Positions 25,808 to 35,317 are shown, numbered from the stretch's first letter. The stretch: DNA of 64,000 nt from Pseudomonas libanensis (GCF_001439685.1 NZ_JYLH01000015.1:110704-174703); one strand, 5' to 3'. Program-made: numbers and translations. Notes: generated by a model not told the origin, from the letters alone.

Positions 25808-26911
25808 TTAGAGCCTTACACTGGCAAACGTCGACTCATTGCGCGCCTGGCTCAACGCCGACATCGGCCCCGACAACGGTGACAACACCAGTGCCGGCGG
25901 AATCGGCATCATCGCCACTTGCTGGGTGGTGTTGGAGCCGACGCGCTCATCCCGTGGTGGAATGCCGAAATATTCGCGATAGCACTTGGAAAAGTGCGGC
26001 GTAGACACAAACCCGCACACCGAGGCGACTTCGATGATCGACATCGGCGTCTGCTTGAGCAGTTGCCGTGCGCGGATCAGGCGCAGCTTGAGGTAGTAGC
26101 GCGAAGGCGAGCAGTGCAAGTATTTCTGGAACAGCCGCTCCAACTGCCGGCGCGACACGGCGACATATACCGCCAGTTCATCCAGGTCGATCGGCTCTTC
26201 CAGATTGGCTTCCATCAGCGCGACGATTTCCTGCAGCTTCGGCTGGTTGGTGCCGAGCATGTGCTTGAGTGGCACGCGCTGGTGATCCTGTTCGTTGCGG
26301 ATGCGCTCGTACACGAACATCTCGGAGATCGCCGCCGACAATTCACGCCCGTGGTCGCGGCTGATCAGGTGCAGCATCATGTCCAGCGGCGCGGTGCCAC
26401 CGGAGCTGGTGAAGCGGTTGCGGTCGAGGGTGAACAGGCGTGTGCTCATGGACACCCGCGGGAAGGCTTCCTGCATCGACGCCAGGCATTCCCAGTGCAC
26501 ACTGCAATCAAAACCGTCGAGCAAACCCGCGCAAGCCAGGGCCCAGCTGCCGGTGCACACCGCGCCGAGGCGCCGGGACTGGCGCGCCTGGCTTTGCAGC
26601 CACGACACATGCTCACGGGTGACGGTGCGTTGAATACCCACGCCGCCGCACACGATGACAATGTCCAGGGCCGGCGCTTTATGCATGGAGGCATCGGGGG
26701 TGATCTGCAGGCCATCGCTGGCCCATACCTGGTTGCCGTCGACGCTCAGGGTCGTCCAGCGATACAGCTCGCGCCCGGACAACTGGTTGGCCATGCGCAG
26801 CGGTTCCACTGCCGAAGCCAGGGAAATCAGCGTGAAATTGTCCAGCAGCAAAAAGCCGATGGATTGAGGCGCACGGTTCTGGGGTTGGGCCCCGGAGTTG
26901 AACGACGTCAT
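25808..26911 (-). CDS. gbdR: Glycine betaine/dimethylglycine-responsive activator
   Basis: This 367-residue GlxA/AraC-type regulator has an N-terminal DJ-1/PfpI-like domain (IGFLLLDNFTLISLASAVEPLRMAN; CTGSWALACAGLLDG) and a C-terminal AraC domain (DELAVYVAVSRRQLERLF; VASVCGFVSTPHFSKCYR), then a tail of about 40 low-complexity residues. GbdR senses glycine betaine and dimethylglycine in P. aeruginosa and activates gbcAB, dgcAB, sox, sdaB and cbcXWV. The location beside sdaB and cbcXWV matches that genome. An AGGAGATACCGCG site precedes the ATG. Confidence 0.95.
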   Translation of the reverse strand: MTSFNSGAQPQNRAPQSIGFLLLDNFTLISLASAVEPLRMANQLSGRELYRWTTLSVDGNQVWASDGLQITPDASMHKAPALDIVIVCGGVGIQRTVTREHVSWLQSQARQSRRLGAVCTGSWALACAGLLDGFDCSVHWECLASMQEAFPRVSMSTRLFTLDRNRFTSSGGTAPLDMMLHLISRDHGRELSAAISEMFVYERIRNEQDHQRVPLKHMLGTNQPKLQEIVALMEANLEEPIDLDELAVYVAVSRRQLERLFQKYLHCSPSRYYLKLRLIRARQLLKQTPMSIIEVASVCGFVSTPHFSKCYREYFGIPPRDERVGSNTTQQVAMMPIPPALVLSPLSGPMSALSQARNESTFASVRL

Positions 26912-27405
26912 CGCGGTATCTCCTCACACAAAGCGGGTGTTGGCCTCAGGCGAGGCTCTTGTTATGGCGGTCGCCCTCAGGAAGGCGACGCTTTGAGTTG
27001 ATAGAGCAAATGCCATGCCTAAATTGGATGGCTATTCAATAACTCCTGAAAACGACCTGTTGACGCGTCTATATAAGCCCGCGCCTGGGGTGCCCGACAG
27101 GTCGCATAACGAGTGATGTTCAAGGGGTGTGAGCAGATCGGTAGCACTTGTGGGAAGGCGCTTTGCGAGCGTAGGAGAAGTCTGTCACCCAAAGCACATT
27201 GCGCGGGTGACCGTGTAGGAATAGTTCGGAAGCTACTTATCTATTTGCGACGCGCTAAAAGGTGGCGTTTTTGGTTGGAATGTTCACTTTTTGAGCAGTG
27301 TTGACCGGACCACCGCTATCGGGGGCAAGCCCCCTCCCACCTTTGGACCCTGTTCACAGATCAAAATGTGGGAGGGGGCTTGCCCCCGATGCAGGCGACT
27401 CGGTC
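26912..27405. promoter_or_regulatory. gbdR upstream region
   Basis: This is 494 bp without a convincing gene. It must hold the gbdR promoter and also carries a REPIN at 27318-27390 next to the sdaB stop. The small open frame at 27113-27304 has no ribosome-binding site and ordinary composition, so it is not called. No clear operator was recognised. Confidence 0.4.
27318..27390. repeat. REPIN (GAGGGGGCTTGCCCCCGAT class) 3' of sdaB
   Basis: Outward-facing arms ATCGGGGGCAAGCCCCCTCC and its complement, 16 bp downstream of the sdaB stop. Confidence 0.93.
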
Positions 27406-28782
27406 TCAGCACTCAACAGCACTCACTGCCAACCCGCCCCGCGAGGTCTCTTTGTACTTGTCATGCATATCCGCGCCGGTATCGCGCATGGTACGGATCA
27501 CCCGGTCCAGCGAGATAAAGTGCTGGCCGTCGCCACGCAGGGCCATTTGCGCCGCGTTGATCGCCTTGACCGCCGCAATCGCATTGCGCTCGATGCACGG
27601 CACCTGCACCAGCCCGCCTACCGGGTCGCATGTCAGGCCGAGGTTGTGTTCCAGGCCGATTTCAGCAGCGTTGCACACCTGCTCCGGCGTGGCGCCGAGA
27701 ATCTCGGCTAAGCCGGCCGCGGCCATGGCACAGGCGGAACCGACCTCGCCCTGGCAGCCAACTTCGGCCCCGGAGATCGAGGCGTTCTTCTTGCACAGAA
27801 TGCCGACCGCTGCGGCGCCGAGCATATAATCGACCACGTTGGCTTCGGTGACTTCCTCACTGAATTTCATGAAGTAGTGCAGCACCGCCGGAATGATCCC
27901 GGCCGCGCCGTTGGTCGGCGCCGTGACCATGCGCCCGCCGGCAGCGTTCTCTTCGTTGACCGCCAGGGCGAACAGGTTCACCCATTCCATGGCACTCAAA
28001 GTCGAGCCGATCACATTGGGTTTGCCCAGTTCCTGCAAGCTGCGGTGCAACTTGGCCGCGCGGCGGCGCACGTTCAAGCCGCCGGGCAGGATGCCTTCGT
28101 GCTTGAGACCCTGCTCCACGCAATCCTGCATGGCGCGCCAGAGCTTCATCAGGCCACTGCGGATTTCCTCTTCGGAACGCCAGGTTTTTTCATTCGCCAG
28201 CATCAGCTCGGCGACGCGCAGGTTATGGGTCTTGCACAGCTGCAACAGCTCCACTGCGCTGGAGAAATCGTAGGGCAGTTCGGTGCGGTCCATGTCCGCC
28301 ACCCCGCTCTGGGCCTGGGCCTCATCCACCACAAAACCACCGCCAACCGAATAGTAGGTATCACGGTGCAGTTCGCCGTCATCGCCCCATACCACCAGGG
28401 TCATGGCATTGGGATGGAACGGCAGGTTTTCGTCGAGCAGACGCATGTCCCGCGCCCATACGAAAGGCACCGGCAGGCGGCCGTCGAGCAGCAGAGTGTC
28501 GGTTTCACGCAAGGTGTGGATGCGCACGCCGATCTGTGATGGGTCGATTGCGTCGGGCCACTCGCCCATCAGGCCCATGATGGTTGCGGTGTCGCTGCCA
28601 TGGCCGATGCCGGTGGCCGACAGCGAGCCGTAGAGCTGAACTTCGACGCGCCGCACTTGTTCCAACACGTCACGTTCACGCAACGCCTGGACGAACAACG
28701 CCGCGGCGCGCATGGGGCCGACGGTGTGAGAACTCGAAGGCCCGATGCCGATCTTGAACAGGTCGAAAACACTGATAGCCAT
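27406..28782 (-). CDS. sdaB: L-serine dehydratase (iron-sulfur type, fused alpha/beta)
   Basis: This 458-residue single-chain enzyme deaminates L-serine to pyruvate using a [4Fe-4S] cluster. The N-terminal beta domain starts ISVFDLFKIGIGPSSSHTVG (family signature). The C-terminal alpha domain has cysteines in ILCKKN, GCQGEVGSACAM and GLTCDPVGGLVQVPCIERN, which supply the cluster. As the end point of the betaine pathway (glycine to serine by GlyA, serine to pyruvate here) its place between gbdR and cbcXWV is meaningful. Confidence 0.95.
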   Translation of the reverse strand: MAISVFDLFKIGIGPSSSHTVGPMRAAALFVQALRERDVLEQVRRVEVQLYGSLSATGIGHGSDTATIMGLMGEWPDAIDPSQIGVRIHTLRETDTLLLDGRLPVPFVWARDMRLLDENLPFHPNAMTLVVWGDDGELHRDTYYSVGGGFVVDEAQAQSGVADMDRTELPYDFSSAVELLQLCKTHNLRVAELMLANEKTWRSEEEIRSGLMKLWRAMQDCVEQGLKHEGILPGGLNVRRRAAKLHRSLQELGKPNVIGSTLSAMEWVNLFALAVNEENAAGGRMVTAPTNGAAGIIPAVLHYFMKFSEEVTEANVVDYMLGAAAVGILCKKNASISGAEVGCQGEVGSACAMAAAGLAEILGATPEQVCNAAEIGLEHNLGLTCDPVGGLVQVPCIERNAIAAVKAINAAQMALRGDGQHFISLDRVIRTMRDTGADMHDKYKETSRGGLAVSAVEC

Positions 28783-29013
28783 TGCGGTAGAACTCCTCGA
28801 TAAGCACGGCCAGGCTTGAACGAGGTGCTACGCTCAGATCGCCTAGATGGCGGCATCATCAGGCTTTTACCCGCCGTCACGGCGTCTCACACCGACGCAT
28901 CCATGCTCACCAGCGTCGCTCGCGTGCGATCGCCTGTTTGGGCCGTTTTTTACGGTGCAGAGGGGTAAAAACAGCGGTTTCACCTTCGGAAAAACCTGTA
29001 AGCGACGTCATCG

Positions 29014-29055
29014 GTACTGGATGCGACCCTCCCTGTACTGGATACGACGCCCCCT
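29014..29055. promoter_or_regulatory. 21-bp tandem direct repeat upstream of cbcX, candidate GbdR operator
   Basis: Two abutting 21-bp copies begin GTACTGGATGCGACC (29014-29034) and GTACTGGATACGACG (29035-29055) and agree at 18 of 21 positions. They end 142 bp before cbcX in the 415-bp sdaB/cbcX intergenic region. A 21-bp periodicity (two helical turns) is characteristic of AraC-family dimers. GbdR control of cbcXWV and sdaB is established in P. aeruginosa; assignment of this repeat is inference. Confidence 0.6.
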
Positions 29056-29197
29056 GTAGGCGTCAGATTTTCACTGGTACATGATCAGTTCCGACTCGTT
29101 TGCAAGGCACCGTGCCAGAGCTGTTGTCGCACGCTCCAACCGCAACACTTATAAAGCGCGGCAAATGCCGCCAGAAAAAACACAGGAGTCTAGCCTT

Positions 29198-30145
29198 ATG
29201 AAAGCTTCACCCTCGTTGTTGTTGGCCGCCATGTTGAGTCTGCCAGCCCTGGCAAACGCTGCAGAACCGGAACAGTGCAAGACCGTCAACTTCTCCGATG
29301 TCGGCTGGACCGACATCACCGTCACTACCGCGACCACCAGCGAAATCCTCAAGGGCCTGGGCTACAAGCCGCGCACCACGATGATTTCGGTACCAGTGAC
29401 CTACAAGTCCCTGGCCGACGGCAAGAACATGGACATCTTCCTCGGCAACTGGATGCCGACCATGGAAAACGACATCAAGCAGTACCGTGATGCCGGCACC
29501 GTGGAAACCGTACGCGCCAACCTGGAGAACGCCAAGTACACCCTGGCGGTGCCCGAGGCGCTGTACGACAAAGGCCTGAAAGACTTCGCCGATATTGCCA
29601 AATTCAAGGATGAGCTAGGCGGCAAGATTTATGGCATCGAGCCGGGTAACGACGGCAACCGCACTATCCAGACCCTGATCGACAAAGACGCCTTCGGTCT
29701 CAAGACCGCAGGGTTCAAAGTGGTCGAGTCCAGCGAAGCCGGCATGCTCTCCCAGGTCGAACGCGCTTCCAAGCGCAACCAGGCCATCGTGTTCCTCGGC
29801 TGGGAACCGCACCCGATGAACACCCGCTTCAAGATGAAGTACCTGACCGGAGGGGACGATTCGTTCGGCCCCAACTACGGCCAGGCCACCATCTACACCA
29901 ATACGCGCAAGGGCTACACCCAGGAATGCAGCAACGTCGGCCAGTTGCTGAAAAACCTGGTGTTCACCCTGAACATGGAAAGCACGCTGATGGGCAATGT
30001 GCTGGACGACAAAATGAAGCCCGACGCCGCCGCCAAGGCGTGGCTGAAGAAGAACCCCCAAGTGCTCGACACCTGGCTTGCAGGCGTCAACACCGTCGAT
30101 GGAAAACCAGGGCTGGAGGCCGTCAAAGCCTACCTGGACAAGTAA
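29198..30145 (+). CDS. cbcX: Choline/betaine/carnitine ABC transporter, substrate-binding protein
   Basis: This is a 315-residue precursor with a signal peptide (LLLAAMLSLPALANAA). It is an OpuAC-type binding protein with cage-region motifs VGWTDITVTTA, FLGNWMPTM and FLGWEPHPMN. The ATG at 29198 was chosen over 29081 because a GGAG site precedes it and the signal peptide starts there. It is first gene of cbcXWV and paralogous to caiX (21607-22551). Confidence 0.95.
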   Translation: MKASPSLLLAAMLSLPALANAAEPEQCKTVNFSDVGWTDITVTTATTSEILKGLGYKPRTTMISVPVTYKSLADGKNMDIFLGNWMPTMENDIKQYRDAGTVETVRANLENAKYTLAVPEALYDKGLKDFADIAKFKDELGGKIYGIEPGNDGNRTIQTLIDKDAFGLKTAGFKVVESSEAGMLSQVERASKRNQAIVFLGWEPHPMNTRFKMKYLTGGDDSFGPNYGQATIYTNTRKGYTQECSNVGQLLKNLVFTLNMESTLMGNVLDDKMKPDAAAKAWLKKNPQVLDTWLAGVNTVDGKPGLEAVKAYLDK

Positions 30146-30211
30146 CCGCTATCCCGGGCCGTTAAGCCGGTCCGGGATGTTTTCCCCCTTCGCATGTGGA
30201 CATTCACTACC

Positions 30212-31057
30212 ATGCTGACTGAACAGAAAATCCCACTAGGCCAGTACATCGCTGCCTTCGTCGAATGGTTGACCCAGAACGGTGCCAACTACTTCGACGC
30301 AATCGCATCGACACTGGAAACGATGATCCACGGCGTGACGTTTGCGCTGACCTGGTTCAATCCGCTGGCATTGATCGGTCTGATTGCGCTGCTGGCTCAC
30401 TTTATCCAACGTAAATGGGGCCTGACGGTCTTTGTCATCGCTTCCTTCCTGCTGATCCTGAACCTTGGGTACTGGCAGGAAACCATGGAAACCCTCGCCC
30501 AGGTGCTGTTCGCGACCCTGGTCTGCGTGGTCATCGGCGTGCCGCTGGGCATTGTTGCCGCGCACAAGCCGATGTTCTACACCATGATGCGGCCGGTACT
30601 CGATCTGATGCAGACCGTACCGACCTTCGTCTACCTCATCCCTACCCTGACCCTCTTCGGGCTGGGTGTGGTGCCTGGGCTGATTTCTACGGTGGTGTTC
30701 GCGATTGCCGCGCCGATCCGCCTGACCTACCTGGGTATCCGCGATGTGCCGCAAGAGCTGATGGACGCTGGCAAGGCCTTTGGCTGCTCGCGCCGCCAGT
30801 TGCTCTCGCGAATTGAACTGCCCCACGCCATGCCGAGCATCGCCGCCGGCATTACCCAATGCATCATGCTGTCGTTGTCGATGGTGGTAATTGCCGCACT
30901 GGTGGGTGCCGACGGCCTCGGCAAGCCGGTGGTCAATGCACTCAACACGGCCGATATCGCCCTGGGCTTTGAAGCAGGCCTGGCCATCGTGCTGCTCGCC
31001 ATCATGCTCGACCGTATCTGCAAACAACCCGACGCTAAAGTAGGGGGTGATGCATGA
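30212..31057 (+). CDS. cbcW: Choline/betaine/carnitine ABC transporter, permease
   Basis: This inner-membrane permease of about 281 residues has six or so membrane spans and the binding-protein-dependent transport signature region around ELMDAGKAFGCSRRQLLSRIELPHAMP (the EAA loop). The start could be 30194 (MWTFTT) or 30212 (MLTEQK); the latter is chosen by family resemblance, although neither has a strong ribosome-binding site. Its stop overlaps the cbcV start (ATGA). Confidence 0.94.
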   Translation: MLTEQKIPLGQYIAAFVEWLTQNGANYFDAIASTLETMIHGVTFALTWFNPLALIGLIALLAHFIQRKWGLTVFVIASFLLILNLGYWQETMETLAQVLFATLVCVVIGVPLGIVAAHKPMFYTMMRPVLDLMQTVPTFVYLIPTLTLFGLGVVPGLISTVVFAIAAPIRLTYLGIRDVPQELMDAGKAFGCSRRQLLSRIELPHAMPSIAAGITQCIMLSLSMVVIAALVGADGLGKPVVNALNTADIALGFEAGLAIVLLAIMLDRICKQPDAKVGGDA

Positions 31058-32232
31058 GCATTATCCGATTCGACAAAGTCGACGTGATCTTCTCCAAAGA
31101 CCCACGCGAGGCGCTCAAGCTGCTGGACCAGGGCATGAGCCGTAACGAAATCCTGAAAAAGACCGGGCAGATCGTCGGTGTTGAAAACGCCAGCCTGGAT
31201 ATCGAGAAGGGCGAGATCTGTGTGCTGATGGGCCTGTCGGGCTCCGGCAAGTCGAGCCTGCTGCGCTGCATCAACGGCCTCAACACCGTGAGCCGTGGCC
31301 AACTGTTCGTGGAGCATGAAGGGCGCCAGATCGACATCGCCTCCTGCACCCCGGCCGAGCTGAAAATGATGCGCACCAAGCGCATCGCCATGGTCTTCCA
31401 GAAGTTCGCCCTGATGCCCTGGCTGACGGTGCGCGAGAACATCAGCTTCGGCCTGGAAATGCAGGGTCGCCCGGAAAAAGAACGGCGCACCCTGGTGGAT
31501 GAAAAGCTCGAACTGGTGGGCTTGAGCCAATGGCGCAACAAAAAGCCCGATGAGCTGTCCGGCGGCATGCAGCAGCGTGTCGGCCTGGCCCGCGCGTTGG
31601 CGATGGACGCCGATATCCTGCTGATGGACGAACCTTTCTCGGCCCTCGACCCACTGATTCGCCAGGGCCTGCAAGATGAACTGCTGGAACTGCAACGCAA
31701 GCTGAGCAAGACCATTGTGTTCGTCAGCCACGACCTCGATGAAGCACTCAAGCTCGGCAGCCGAATCGCGATCATGAAAGACGGCAAGATCATCCAGTAC
31801 AGCGTGCCGGAAGAAATCGTGCTGAACCCGGCGGACGACTATGTGCGCACCTTCGTTGCCCACACCAACCCGCTGAACGTACTGTGCGGGCGCAGCCTGA
31901 TGCGCACGCTGGATAACTGCACGCGGGTCAATGGTTCGGTGTGCCTGGACCCGGGCGGCGACTCATGGCTGGACCTGGCTGAAGGCAACACCATCCAGGG
32001 CGCACGCCAGAACGGCGTGGTGATGAATTTGCAGAACTGGGCACCGGGGCAAGCGGTGGAAGATTTGGGCCGGGTACCAACCCTGGTGGACTCGAACATC
32101 GGCATGCGCGATGCGTTGCAGATCCGGTATCAAACGGGGAACAAGCTGGTGCTGCACGACAACAACAAGGTGGTGGGGATACTGGGGGACAGTGAGCTCT
32201 ACCACGCTCTGCTGGGCAAAAACCTGGGCTGA
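31054..32232 (+). CDS. cbcV: Choline/betaine/carnitine ABC transporter, ATP-binding protein
   Basis: This 392-residue ProV/OpuAA-type ATPase has Walker A LSGSGKSSLLRC (about 61-72), signature LSGGMQQRVGLARAL, Walker B ILLMDEPFSALD, and a C-terminal region of about 110 residues with a CBS-like segment (VVGILGDSELYHAL). Translationally coupled to cbcW by a 4-bp ATGA overlap. It is expected to power transport for both CbcX and CaiX. Confidence 0.95.
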   Translation: MSIIRFDKVDVIFSKDPREALKLLDQGMSRNEILKKTGQIVGVENASLDIEKGEICVLMGLSGSGKSSLLRCINGLNTVSRGQLFVEHEGRQIDIASCTPAELKMMRTKRIAMVFQKFALMPWLTVRENISFGLEMQGRPEKERRTLVDEKLELVGLSQWRNKKPDELSGGMQQRVGLARALAMDADILLMDEPFSALDPLIRQGLQDELLELQRKLSKTIVFVSHDLDEALKLGSRIAIMKDGKIIQYSVPEEIVLNPADDYVRTFVAHTNPLNVLCGRSLMRTLDNCTRVNGSVCLDPGGDSWLDLAEGNTIQGARQNGVVMNLQNWAPGQAVEDLGRVPTLVDSNIGMRDALQIRYQTGNKLVLHDNNKVVGILGDSELYHALLGKNLG

Positions 32233-32267
32233 CAAACACTGCAAAACAACTGAAAAAACCGGGCCAA

Positions 32268-32339
32268 TGTGGGAGCTGGCTTGCCTGCGATAGCTATGTT
32301 GGATTCACCATTGCTATCGCAGGCAAGCCAGCTCCCACA
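32268..32339. repeat. REPIN (GAGCTGGCTTGCCTGCGAT class) between cbcV and betT
   Basis: A 72-bp doublet with TGTGGGAGCTGGCTTGCCTG arms lies between the convergent cbcV and betT ends, where it could block transcription from both sides. The central part is nearly identical to the cdhA/cdhB REPIN (24624-24695). Confidence 0.93.
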
Positions 32340-32398
32340 TTTGACCGTCTTCAACTCTTGAAACAGCGGCGCCAGCGAGGGCGCCGCCCGCTCAACTA

Positions 32399-34390
32399 TC
32401 AGCTATAGACCCGGCCAAGGAGCTGCCGATGGCTTTCGAACTGATCGAGCACATCCCGGGTAATCTGGTCCTGGGTGAAGCCCATCAGGTCATATTCCTG
32501 CGGCCCGTTGTGAAGGTACACCTCGGCACGGTAGTAGCGGGTGCGTTCTTCTTCGGGCAAGTCGTTGGGCGCCGACGAGTAAGCATCCAGGCTCACTTCG
32601 TAGACAAACGGGTTACCCTCTTGCATCTCGATGCGCACGCCGATGCAGCGCTTGGATTTGCCCAGCAAGGTCTGCACCTCCAAGCCTTGATCACGCAGCG
32701 CAACCGCGGCTTCTTCCAGCGCCGGCGTTACGTGCTTGTCCATAAAGCGCTGCACGGTGGCCTGGCTCGGTTGCAGGTCCAGGGCGGTCAGACGCTCGCT
32801 GAAACCACGACGCCCGCGCTCAGCCAATTGCGCCTGCTCCTGTTCGATGGCCACATCCTGGCGCATGGCCTTGTGCAAACCGAACATAAACAGGATCAGC
32901 ACCACCGAAAACGGCAGCCCCGCCAGCACTACCATGGTTTGCATGGCTTCGAAGTTACCGGCAAACAGCAGGCCGATGGTCACCAGGGTGATCACCACCG
33001 ACCAGAAGATCCGCAGCCAGTGCGGCGCATCTTCATCCACATTGCCGCCTTTGCAGGACAGGTTGGCCATCATCACCGCGCCGGAATCCGCCGGGGTCAG
33101 GAACAGCACAAAGCCTACGAAGATCGACACGCCGATGACGACTTTCGACGCCGGGTAATGCTCAAGCAGTTGGTAGATGGCCATGGACGGTTGTTCCAGC
33201 GCCGTCTTGCCCAACTCCACGGCACCGTGATTCAACACCAGGTCCAACGCCGAGTTACCGAAGATCGACAGCCATGCCAGGGTAAAGCCCAGCGGGATCA
33301 GCAAGACGCCGGCCACCAGCTCACGCACGGTACGACCACGGGAAATACGTGCGATGAACATGCCCACGAATGGCGCCCAGGAAATCCACCAGGCCCAGTA
33401 GAACAGGGTCCACAGGCCCATCCAGCGTTCGGTCTTGGCACCGTCGCCTTCATATACATACAGGTCGAAGGTTTTCAGCACGATGCCGTTGAGGTAATCA
33501 CCGGTGTTCTGCACCAGGCCGTTGAGCAGGTGCAGGGTCGGGCCGAACAGCAGCACGAAGATCAGCAAGCCGCTGAACAGCACGATATTCAGGTTGGACA
33601 GGCGGCGAATGCCGTTTTCCACCCCCGACACAGCGGCGATGGTGGCCACGGTGCTCATCACGATGATCACGATCAGCAGGTTGGTGTTGCTGTGCTCCAT
33701 GCCGAACAGGTTTTCCAGCCCCGAAGACACCTGCATCGAGCCGATCCCCAGGTTGGTCACCAGGCCCAGCAGGGTCACGAACATGCCGAAACCGTCTACC
33801 GCGTGGCCCGCCGCGCCCTTGACCCAACGCTCGCCCACCAATGGGTACAGCGCCGAACGCAAGGCCAGCGGCTGGTTATGACGGTAGGCAAAGTACGCCA
33901 CGGCCAGGCCGACCAGCGCATAGATCGCCCAGCCGTGCAGGCCCCAGTGCAGGAAGGTCAGTTGCAGCGCTTGGCGTGCCGCGCCATTGCTAGCGGCAGC
34001 GCCTTCGGGCGGGTTGAAGTAGTGGTCCAAAGGTTCGGACGCACCGAAATACAACAGCGAAATACCGATGCCCGACGAGAACAACATGCCCGCCCAGGCG
34101 CCGTAACTGAAGTCCGGGGTGTCGTCTTTACTACCCAGTTTCAATTTTCCATAGGACGAAAACGCCAGGCCGACCACAAACACCAGGTAGGCGGCGATGA
34201 CCACCATGTAGTACCAGCCAAAGCTTTTGGAAAGCCAGGCCTGGGCGACGCCGAGCATGCGCCCGGCCTCCTGCGGGGCGATGATCAGGATGGCGGTCAA
34301 CAACAGAATCAGCGCGGTGGAGGTGTAGAACACCCAACCGTTGACCCGGACCTTTTCCGGCGGGGTCTTTATAAGAGAGGCAGAACTCAT
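32399..34390 (-). CDS. betT: High-affinity choline transporter, BCCT family
   Basis: This 663-residue protein has the twelve BCCT membrane spans over about 1-510 and a C-terminal cytoplasmic tail of about 140 residues, as in osmotically regulated BetT proteins. Motifs include FSYGAWAGMLFSSGIGISLLYFG and WTLFYWAWWISWAPFVGMFIARISRGRT (transport-signature tryptophans). The ATG at 34390 gives MSSASLIKTPPEKVRVNG; upstream in-frame starts are poorer. It is divergent from betIBA and shares the BetI-operator region. Confidence 0.94.
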   Translation of the reverse strand: MSSASLIKTPPEKVRVNGWVFYTSTALILLLTAILIIAPQEAGRMLGVAQAWLSKSFGWYYMVVIAAYLVFVVGLAFSSYGKLKLGSKDDTPDFSYGAWAGMLFSSGIGISLLYFGASEPLDHYFNPPEGAAASNGAARQALQLTFLHWGLHGWAIYALVGLAVAYFAYRHNQPLALRSALYPLVGERWVKGAAGHAVDGFGMFVTLLGLVTNLGIGSMQVSSGLENLFGMEHSNTNLLIVIIVMSTVATIAAVSGVENGIRRLSNLNIVLFSGLLIFVLLFGPTLHLLNGLVQNTGDYLNGIVLKTFDLYVYEGDGAKTERWMGLWTLFYWAWWISWAPFVGMFIARISRGRTVRELVAGVLLIPLGFTLAWLSIFGNSALDLVLNHGAVELGKTALEQPSMAIYQLLEHYPASKVVIGVSIFVGFVLFLTPADSGAVMMANLSCKGGNVDEDAPHWLRIFWSVVITLVTIGLLFAGNFEAMQTMVVLAGLPFSVVLILFMFGLHKAMRQDVAIEQEQAQLAERGRRGFSERLTALDLQPSQATVQRFMDKHVTPALEEAAVALRDQGLEVQTLLGKSKRCIGVRIEMQEGNPFVYEVSLDAYSSAPNDLPEEERTRYYRAEVYLHNGPQEYDLMGFTQDQITRDVLDQFESHRQLLGRVYS

Positions 34391-34723
34391 GGCGCAGATG
34401 CTCCAGGCAGTGCGAGAGAGAAACACAAGGCAACGGTTATCCCGGGACATCGATTTTTCGGCAGTCGACGGACGGGTGTTATAAAGACACCCCGAAAATT
34501 CTTGAGCCCGCCGAAGCGGTGATCAGGCTCTGAAGTGGCCTGTTTCAAGGGTTTTTGCAGGTGTCAGAGGTTGCAGCTCGCAGGTAGGAAATATCTGTAG
34601 GCAGCGACCATTTGTCGCAGATCTTATTCTTTGTTGATTGAACGTTCAATCAAAACAAAATAGACTGGCCCTCAAGCCGACGGACGTTCTTCGCCCGTCG
34701 GCAGGCCTAAGGAGAGGTGCTAC
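34391..34723. promoter_or_regulatory. betT/betI divergent control region
   Basis: This 333-bp intergenic stretch contains the perfect palindrome annotated separately and promoters for both betT and betI. The betI ribosome-binding site is AAGGAGAGG (34709-34717). No other gene or repeat is seen. Confidence 0.6.
34634..34653. promoter_or_regulatory. BetI operator (perfect 20-bp palindrome)
   Basis: TTGATTGAACGTTCAATCAA is a perfect palindrome 70 bp upstream of betI. Its core fits the known BetI-type operator (ATTGAACGTTCAAT). Choline binding to BetI should release it and derepress betIBA and betT. Confidence 0.88.
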
Positions 34724-35317
34724 ATGCCCAAGGTCGGTATGCAACCCATACGCCGCCAGCAGTTGATCGAAGCCACATTGACGGCCATCGATCAGGTCGG
34801 GATGGGAGATGCCAGCATTGCGCTGATTGCGCGTCTGGCCGGCGTCTCGAACGGCATCATCAGTCATTACTTTCAGGACAAGAACGGCCTGATCGCAGCG
34901 ACCATGCGTTACCTGATGAATGCGCTGATCGAGAACGTCCAGGAACGCCGGCGCGCCTTGAAGGATGACAGCCCACGGGCACACCTTCAGGTGATCATCG
35001 AAGGCAACTTCGACGCCAGCCAGGTCAACGGCCCGGCAATGAAAACCTGGCTGGCCTTCTGGGCCACCAGCATGCACCACCCGTCATTGCACAGGTTGCA
35101 GCGGATCAACGATCACCGCTTGTATTCCAACCTGTGCTGCCAGTTCCGCCGTGCGATGCCGTTGTCCGAGGCTCGCAGCGCAGCCCGCGGCCTGGCGGCG
35201 TTGATCGACGGTTTGTGGTTGCGCGGCGCCCTGTCGGGAGACGCTTTCGACACGGAGCAGGCGCAACGGATCGCTTACGAATACATGGATTTCCAATTGG
35301 CCAAGCAGGTGAGTTAG
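34724..35317 (+). CDS. betI: Choline-responsive repressor, TetR family
   Basis: This 197-residue repressor has an N-terminal TetR helix-turn-helix (QQLIEATLTAIDQVG; IARLAGVSNGIISHYFQDK) and a C-terminal ligand domain with the conserved TWLAFWATSMHHPSLHRLQ. It leads betIBA and controls the divergent betT as well. Confidence 0.96.
   Translation: MPKVGMQPIRRQQLIEATLTAIDQVGMGDASIALIARLAGVSNGIISHYFQDKNGLIAATMRYLMNALIENVQERRRALKDDSPRAHLQVIIEGNFDASQVNGPAMKTWLAFWATSMHHPSLHRLQRINDHRLYSNLCCQFRRAMPLSEARSAARGLAALIDGLWLRGALSGDAFDTEQAQRIAYEYMDFQLAKQVS

Noticed and set aside
27113..27304. Small open frame in the gbdR upstream region
   Set aside because: No ribosome-binding site, no recognisable protein, and composition like non-coding DNA.
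32429..34522. Long reading frame (697 codons) opposite betT
   Set aside because: Antisense shadow with Q/H/R-rich composition typical of reversed membrane-protein codons.
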